From Verrucomicrobiota bacterium (GTDB taxonomy: Bacteria > Verrucomicrobiota > Verrucomicrobiae > Limisphaerales > UBA11358): a DNA stretch of 64,000 nt. The DNA is taken from NCBI GenBank assembly GCA_014860005.1, contig JACZKP010000004.1:1-64000 (forward strand), written 5' to 3'. Of the stretch, positions 59,891 to 64,000 are shown in pieces. The position numbers and the translations under genes were made by a program. Position 1 is the first letter of the stretch, and every line of letters starts with the position of its first letter. The notes below the pieces were generated by a model. That model was given only the letters and a program-made list of their open reading frames with translations, was not told where the DNA came from and ran no database searches.

Positions 59891-60838
59891 TTACTGCCCG
59901 CGAATCATCGGCAAGAGTTGCGTCAGGTTCAACGAGCCGGCCTTGTCGCGTATGGCGTCGGCGTAGTTACCGTGTAAACCGCGCGCCTGGTTGCTAAGCG
60001 AACTGAAGAGCTGGCGCAGTTCAATGGCCGACAATTTCCTGCCGCCGGCGTAGTATTGGACCGCCATCTTGCCGAGCGCCCAAGTGGTGGTGAACGAGAT
60101 TGCCGAACTGGCGAATTGACGGCCCACGCCGCGACCCAGGCCGCCACCGACTTTGCCGAGCAGACCGCCCAGCAGTTTGCGCGCAAAGCCTTCGACCACT
60201 TGCGACGTCAGTCCCACGCCCGCCGTAGCCAAGAACTCCTTGATATGTCCACGGCCCAGTTCATGGCCATGCGCCTTGCCTATGCGGTAAACCAGCTTCA
60301 TTTGCAACGGGATGATCGCCATGGTGGCGATCGTTTGGGGCAGCAGCTCCAACGCGCCATTCAGGATGGCGTAATTCAGAATCATCTTGTCCAAGTCCGG
60401 CCTGTCACCGGCGGAAACGGTCGTGGCCGAGGTGGTGGCCGCGATGATTGGCGGCGCGGCGAGCGGTTCAGCCACCAATTGATCCGCTTGGGCCTCAATC
60501 GTGTCCGTGAAGGCGGTTTCCAACCCAAGCTCGCGGCGCAACTGCGCGAGGAAGGTCTTCTCCGGTTCGGAAAGCGAATCATCCGCTTCGCAGACGCACA
60601 CGGCCATTTCATAAGCAAGCTGGCGCAAGGGCGCGGACGCGAGTGCGGCGGCGGTGTTTTCGATGTTCGCCTGCCCCAGCAGCACGCGATGGTAAAGCGC
60701 CACGGGCTGAAGCTCGCCATCCGGCAAAGACTCGGCGATTCGTTTCAGTTCTGCGCGCTCAACGTCGCTCTGCGCGCCATCGGCGAACGCCGCCAGCAGG
60801 CAGATGGTGAGAATGGATTCCTGCTCAGTTCGATTCAT
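59891..60838 (-). CDS. TerB-like/DUF697 protein
   Basis: A 315-residue protein. The N-terminal part (about 5-115) is a TerB-like helical domain: ILTICLLAAFADGAQSDVER with AELKRIAESLPDGE, then YEMAVCVCEADDSLSEPEKT. The C-terminal part (about 150-290) matches DUF697: MILNYAILNGALELLPQTIA, LQMKLVYRIGKAHGHELGRG, HIKEFLATAGVGLTSQVVEG, with hydrophobic Gly-rich stretches that may insert in the membrane (LGGLLGKVGGGLGRGVGRQF). Function unknown; TerB domains occur in stress and membrane-associated complexes. Confidence 0.82.
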   Translation of the reverse strand: MNRTEQESILTICLLAAFADGAQSDVERAELKRIAESLPDGELQPVALYHRVLLGQANIENTAAALASAPLRQLAYEMAVCVCEADDSLSEPEKTFLAQLRRELGLETAFTDTIEAQADQLVAEPLAAPPIIAATTSATTVSAGDRPDLDKMILNYAILNGALELLPQTIATMAIIPLQMKLVYRIGKAHGHELGRGHIKEFLATAGVGLTSQVVEGFARKLLGGLLGKVGGGLGRGVGRQFASSAISFTTTWALGKMAVQYYAGGRKLSAIELRQLFSSLSNQARGLHGNYADAIRDKAGSLNLTQLLPMIRGQ

Positions 60839-60878
60839 ATTGTATCACCCATTCCTCCATCATCGAAACCTTGTGAGT

Positions 60879-61574
60879 TCACGGTTTGGGCGGCGCAAGT
60901 TCACGAATGCGGATGTTGCGGAACCAGGCTTCGTCGTTGTGGTCGGTCAGCATGATGCGACCCTTGATCTTTTCACCAAATCCCGGCTCGTCCTTGAATT
61001 TGGTCTTCGCCACGGCGGCTTTGACTTCGGCGCTGCCCAGTTCGTATTCGAGCACTTTGACTTCGTTGAGCCAGTGTTCCACATGGTTGCCGTGAACCAG
61101 GATGCGGGATGTGTTCCATTCGCCGGAGGGTTTCAAGGGCGAAGGAACGCTCAACGGCAGCACGTCGTAGAAAGTGGCGGTCTTTTGTCGCGGGTCACGA
61201 ACCTGGGAGTCGTCTATCATCTGATACTCAGGACCGGGCGCCGAAGGGCGGGCCTCGGTGACGAGATACTTGATGCCGTTGTTTGCCTTGGGCGGGAGCT
61301 TCCACTCCCACGCCAGTTCAAAATCCTCGAATTCAGCCTCCGTGACGATGTTGCCGCCGCGCGCGCCGGCCACTTTCTTGAGGCAACCCTCCTCCACGAC
61401 CCAGCCTTCCTTGGGAAACCCGGCTTTGCCATAGGCGCGCCAGCCGCTGGTGGTTTTTCCATCAAACAACGGTTTCCATTCGCCTGGCACACGCTTCGCC
61501 GCACAAGCGGTCAATCCCCCGCAAACCAGCAGCAACGCTCCGATGCGGAGCGGAAAGGTCAAAGTTCGTTTCAT
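60879..61574 (-). CDS. DUF1080 (3-keto-disaccharide hydrolase-like) lipoprotein
   Basis: A 231-residue lipoprotein with lipobox LTAC (Cys24) and a concanavalin-like DUF1080 domain: WKPLFDGKTTSGWRAYGKAG, EFEDFELAWEWKLPPKANNG with IKYLV, EYQMIDD, then EWNTSRILVHGNHVEHWLNE and the C-terminal GRIMLTDHNDEAWFRNIRIR. Domains of this type bind or cleave glycans; some hydrolyse 3-keto-glycosides. ATG 61574 (MKRTL) is preferred to ATG 61586. It is divergent from the GH42 gene, so a shared sugar-degradation role is possible. Confidence 0.9.
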   Translation of the reverse strand: MKRTLTFPLRIGALLLVCGGLTACAAKRVPGEWKPLFDGKTTSGWRAYGKAGFPKEGWVVEEGCLKKVAGARGGNIVTEAEFEDFELAWEWKLPPKANNGIKYLVTEARPSAPGPEYQMIDDSQVRDPRQKTATFYDVLPLSVPSPLKPSGEWNTSRILVHGNHVEHWLNEVKVLEYELGSAEVKAAVAKTKFKDEPGFGEKIKGRIMLTDHNDEAWFRNIRIRELAPPKP

Positions 61575-61762
61575 AGGCCGGCCCATTCCCCGGTTTGTTA
61601 GGCCAGCCCGCGAGAATGGTCAATGGAAAATCCGGAGGTCGTTGCAGCAAGGCACTGGTTCTCATGTCTGAGCCAAGCCCTATTTGGTCTGAGTTTTACG
61701 TTGCGATTCCAGACACTTGCTCTTACTGTGCCATCAGAGAGACGGCCAACCAAACCTTGCTT

Positions 61763-63853
61763 ATGTATTTTGGCGTCGATTACTACCCGGAACAATGGGT
61801 CCATCCATACGGCGGAACTCCTGAGAAGCCTGAAGCAGCGTGGGAACGGGACGCGCAATTAATGTTCAAGGCGGGCATCAATGTCGTCCGAATTGGCGAG
61901 TACACTTGGGGACTCTGCGAACGCGAAGAAGGCAAATACGATTTTGCATGGTTGCGCCGCGTCATGGAAACCATGGCCAAGCGCGACATCAAAGTGGTGC
62001 TGGGCACGCCCACGTCCGCGCCGCCCGTCTGGCTCGCCAAGCAACACCCGGAAATCCTTCCCTTGGACGAATGTGGCGTCCCCAGGCACGAAGGCACCCG
62101 CCGCGCCGTCTGTCTGGCGAGTGATATCTATTGGGAATACGCAAAGAAGATCGTGGCCGAGATGGCCCGCGCCCTTGGCGATCATCCGCAAGTGATCGCG
62201 TGGCAGATTGACAGTGGCGTGGGCGGCCATCAAACCGAGGCCTCCTTCAACGAAGAAGCCCGGCGCGAGTGGCATCTCTGGCTCGAGGCCAAATATCAGA
62301 CCATCGCCCGCTTGAACGACTGCCTCGGCTTGAGTTACTGGGGCCAGGTCGTCACCGCGTGGAACCAGGTGCCCATGCCCAAACGCGCGCCGACCATGCA
62401 CAATCCCGCCTTGCTGCTGGATTGGAACCGTTTCTGCAGCGACACGATTGTGCAATTCATCAGGATGCAGGCGGATGTATTGCACGAACTCTGCCCGAAC
62501 CTGCCCGTGACCACCAACCTGCGCGCGTTGCACCGGCTCTTTGATCACTTTGACATGGCGGAAGTCGTGGATTTCGTCTCCGTCGAAACCAAAGCTGCCA
62601 TCACGGCCAGGTCCAGTGAACTCGCCGCGGACATTGACATTCTGCGTTCGCTGAAGAAACAGGGGATCCGCACGCCGGACGGGGATTGCGGTTTCTGGGC
62701 GATTGAACAAAAGGCTGGCCAGGTCAACTGGCACGACGTCAACTCTCTCGTTCGTCCCGGCATCCTCCGGTTGTTCACGTATCAACTCATATCCCGTGGC
62801 GCCAGCGGCGTGCTGTACTATCACTGGCGTCAACCCCGCATCGGGAATGAGAAATTCTACGGCGCCGTCCTGCCGCATCATCTCCACGAAGACAACCGCG
62901 TTTACCGGGAAATCTCCCAGATTGGCGAGGAACTCAAACTGCTCGCGCCCGTGTTGCAGGACACCCGGGTTGTGCCGGAGGTTTGCATTCTTTACAGCCA
63001 CGAAAACGACTGGGCGTTGCAGCAACCGATGCAGCCCAACAAATACTTCAACCTGCGCGAGCACCTTCAACTCATCTACAACGCGCTGCACGACCGCAAC
63101 ATCCCGGTGGATTTCGCCCGGCCCACCGAGGACCTGTCGAAATATCGCCTCGTGTTCGCGCCCTCGCTGCACCTCATGGCCGGGGGCGAGGCGGACCTGC
63201 TCAAGCTTTACGTTCAGAATGGCGGCACACTCGTCGGCACGTTCAACACCGGACTCGTGGACGAACATCACATCGCGCCGGACACCGGTTATCCGCACGA
63301 CCTGACCGACCTGTTCGGCCTGGAGGTGCTGGAGTTTGATCCCCTGCCGCCGGGCGAGGAAAATCATCTGACCTTCAAAGGCAACTTCCCGACGAGCCAC
63401 ATGCACCCCGCGCGCTTGTGGTGCGACATCATTGAACCGAAGGAATGTCAGGTCGTTGCCACGTATGCGAAGGACTTCTACGCCGGCCGGCCCGCCATGA
63501 CCGTGAACCCGTTCGGTCTGGGCAAGGCGGTTTACCTCGGCACACAGAGCCACCAGCCATTCTACTACGACCTCGTCGCGTGGCTGCGCCAGATGTGCAA
63601 CCTCCATCCGCTGCTCAAAGTGCCGGACGCGGTGGAAGTCAGCCTGCGCCAGAAGGAAGGGACCAAGGTTTTCTTCCTGCTCAACCACCAGAATTCGTCC
63701 GTGCGCATCCAGTTTTACAAACCGATGCATGATTTTCTGACCGGCAACACCTTCTCCGGCAATTACGACCTGCCGCCGCACGGCGTGCTCGTGCTGGATG
63801 AACACCTGGAAGCGAAAGCGGAACCGCAGGGTGAACCGGCTGCCACTTCGTAA
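61763..63853 (+). CDS. GH42 family protein (beta-galactosidase fold) lacking the acid/base Glu
   Basis: A 696-residue protein with GH42 domains in order: TIM barrel (1-390; MYFGVDYYPEQW, VVRIGEYTWGLCEREEGKYD), trimerisation domain (about 400-610; EVCILYSHENDWALQQPMQP, GGTLVGTFNTGLVDEH) and a C-terminal beta domain. The nucleophile Glu is present at E315 in FWAIEQKAGQVNW. The acid/base motif, normally WQIDNE, reads WQIDSG (S151-G152; codons 62213-62218), so the catalytic Glu is missing. It may be a non-hydrolytic or mechanistically altered member. ATG 61763 starts the conserved barrel; no signal peptide. The frame extends to 61595 but that part has no GH42 similarity. Confidence 0.9.
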   Translation: MYFGVDYYPEQWVHPYGGTPEKPEAAWERDAQLMFKAGINVVRIGEYTWGLCEREEGKYDFAWLRRVMETMAKRDIKVVLGTPTSAPPVWLAKQHPEILPLDECGVPRHEGTRRAVCLASDIYWEYAKKIVAEMARALGDHPQVIAWQIDSGVGGHQTEASFNEEARREWHLWLEAKYQTIARLNDCLGLSYWGQVVTAWNQVPMPKRAPTMHNPALLLDWNRFCSDTIVQFIRMQADVLHELCPNLPVTTNLRALHRLFDHFDMAEVVDFVSVETKAAITARSSELAADIDILRSLKKQGIRTPDGDCGFWAIEQKAGQVNWHDVNSLVRPGILRLFTYQLISRGASGVLYYHWRQPRIGNEKFYGAVLPHHLHEDNRVYREISQIGEELKLLAPVLQDTRVVPEVCILYSHENDWALQQPMQPNKYFNLREHLQLIYNALHDRNIPVDFARPTEDLSKYRLVFAPSLHLMAGGEADLLKLYVQNGGTLVGTFNTGLVDEHHIAPDTGYPHDLTDLFGLEVLEFDPLPPGEENHLTFKGNFPTSHMHPARLWCDIIEPKECQVVATYAKDFYAGRPAMTVNPFGLGKAVYLGTQSHQPFYYDLVAWLRQMCNLHPLLKVPDAVEVSLRQKEGTKVFFLLNHQNSSVRIQFYKPMHDFLTGNTFSGNYDLPPHGVLVLDEHLEAKAEPQGEPAATS

Positions 63854-64000
63854 TGGTTTTGCTTCTTGATCTTAATCTTTCTCGCAATGTTAATCCCCGC
63901 CGGGTCGGGTGTGGTGAAGCAGGATTCACACAGAGCCTAAGAACAAAACTACGATCAGGATTAAGAACCGGCAGTTGATACTGACAGCATGATGCCGCCC

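Noticed and set aside
61595..61762. N-terminal extension of the GH42 protein
   Set aside because: The 56 extra codons have no GH42 similarity and no signal peptide; the conserved barrel starts at ATG 61763.
61859..63805. Long minus-strand open frame (648 codons)
   Set aside because: Antisense to the GH42 gene; no recognisable domain and typical shadow composition.

Overview
The window looks like chromosomal DNA of a free-living Gram-negative bacterium, most likely a motile member of the Verrucomicrobiota (Limisphaerales/Pedosphaera-like). This is inferred from gene style (DUF4190-pseudopilin hybrid, DUF1080 lipoprotein, GH42, GH57 with DUF4912, scarce Shine-Dalgarno sequences), not from a marker gene. 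FlgH, FlgI and FlgA (L and P rings) show an outer membrane. I see no rRNA, insertion sequence, phage or CRISPR array.

Layout. (1) 0.2-4.4 kb, mostly minus strand: tRNA-Arg(CCG), a DUF4190-pseudopilin protein, galactokinase, pterin-4a-carbinolamine dehydratase, a membrane protein, a DUF2752 protein and a GYF-domain membrane protein. (2) 5.0-52.3 kb: an almost complete flagellar locus. It holds flagellin 1, fliD, a lipoprotein, flgM-fliS-fliT-like, two histidine kinases and an HD-GYP response regulator, an HDOD protein, two secreted proteins with a FlgN-like chaperone and an NtrC-type regulator, the long flgB-to-fliN operon, fliOPQR-flhBAF, a small membrane protein with fliA-motAB, flgFGAHIJNKL, and fliW-csrA-flagellin 2. 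(3) 52.3-53.3 kb: about 1 kb with little recognisable coding. (4) 53.3-64 kb: GH57 branching enzyme with a DUF4912 protein, a receiver protein, an AsmA-like protein, a lactonase, YjbQ, a TerB/DUF697 protein, a DUF1080 lipoprotein and a GH42 protein.

The most interesting content is the control layer, which can be read directly from the DNA. Five near-consensus sigma-54 promoters (TGGCA-N6-TGC type, GG and GC ten bases apart) precede flgB, fliO, the fliA-motAB unit, flgF and fliW. Three of them carry the same CSGGNRRCATTTTCYS element 55-57 bases upstream, a candidate enhancer for the NtrC-type activator encoded just before flgB. Five sigma-28 promoters (TAAA-N15/16-GCCGATAR type) precede flagellin 1, fliD, flgM, an HDOD gene and a secreted-protein operon. 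The inferred cascade is: kinase(s), then NtrC-type regulator with sigma-54, then basal body, export apparatus, hook and FliA; FlgM holds FliA until the hook is complete; FliA then drives filament genes.

A post-transcriptional layer sits on top. The flagellin 1 leader has two hairpins that show AAGGA loops, the second enclosing the Shine-Dalgarno, as expected for CsrA sites. FliW and CsrA are encoded in one operon with flagellin 2. The fliD and HDOD start codons lie within a few bases of the predicted sigma-28 start points, suggesting leaderless or near-leaderless mRNAs.

Other oddities: a GH42 protein whose acid/base Glu is replaced by Gly, a galactokinase with a Pro/Arg-rich insertion, a partial flgD duplicate, and no flhG after flhF.
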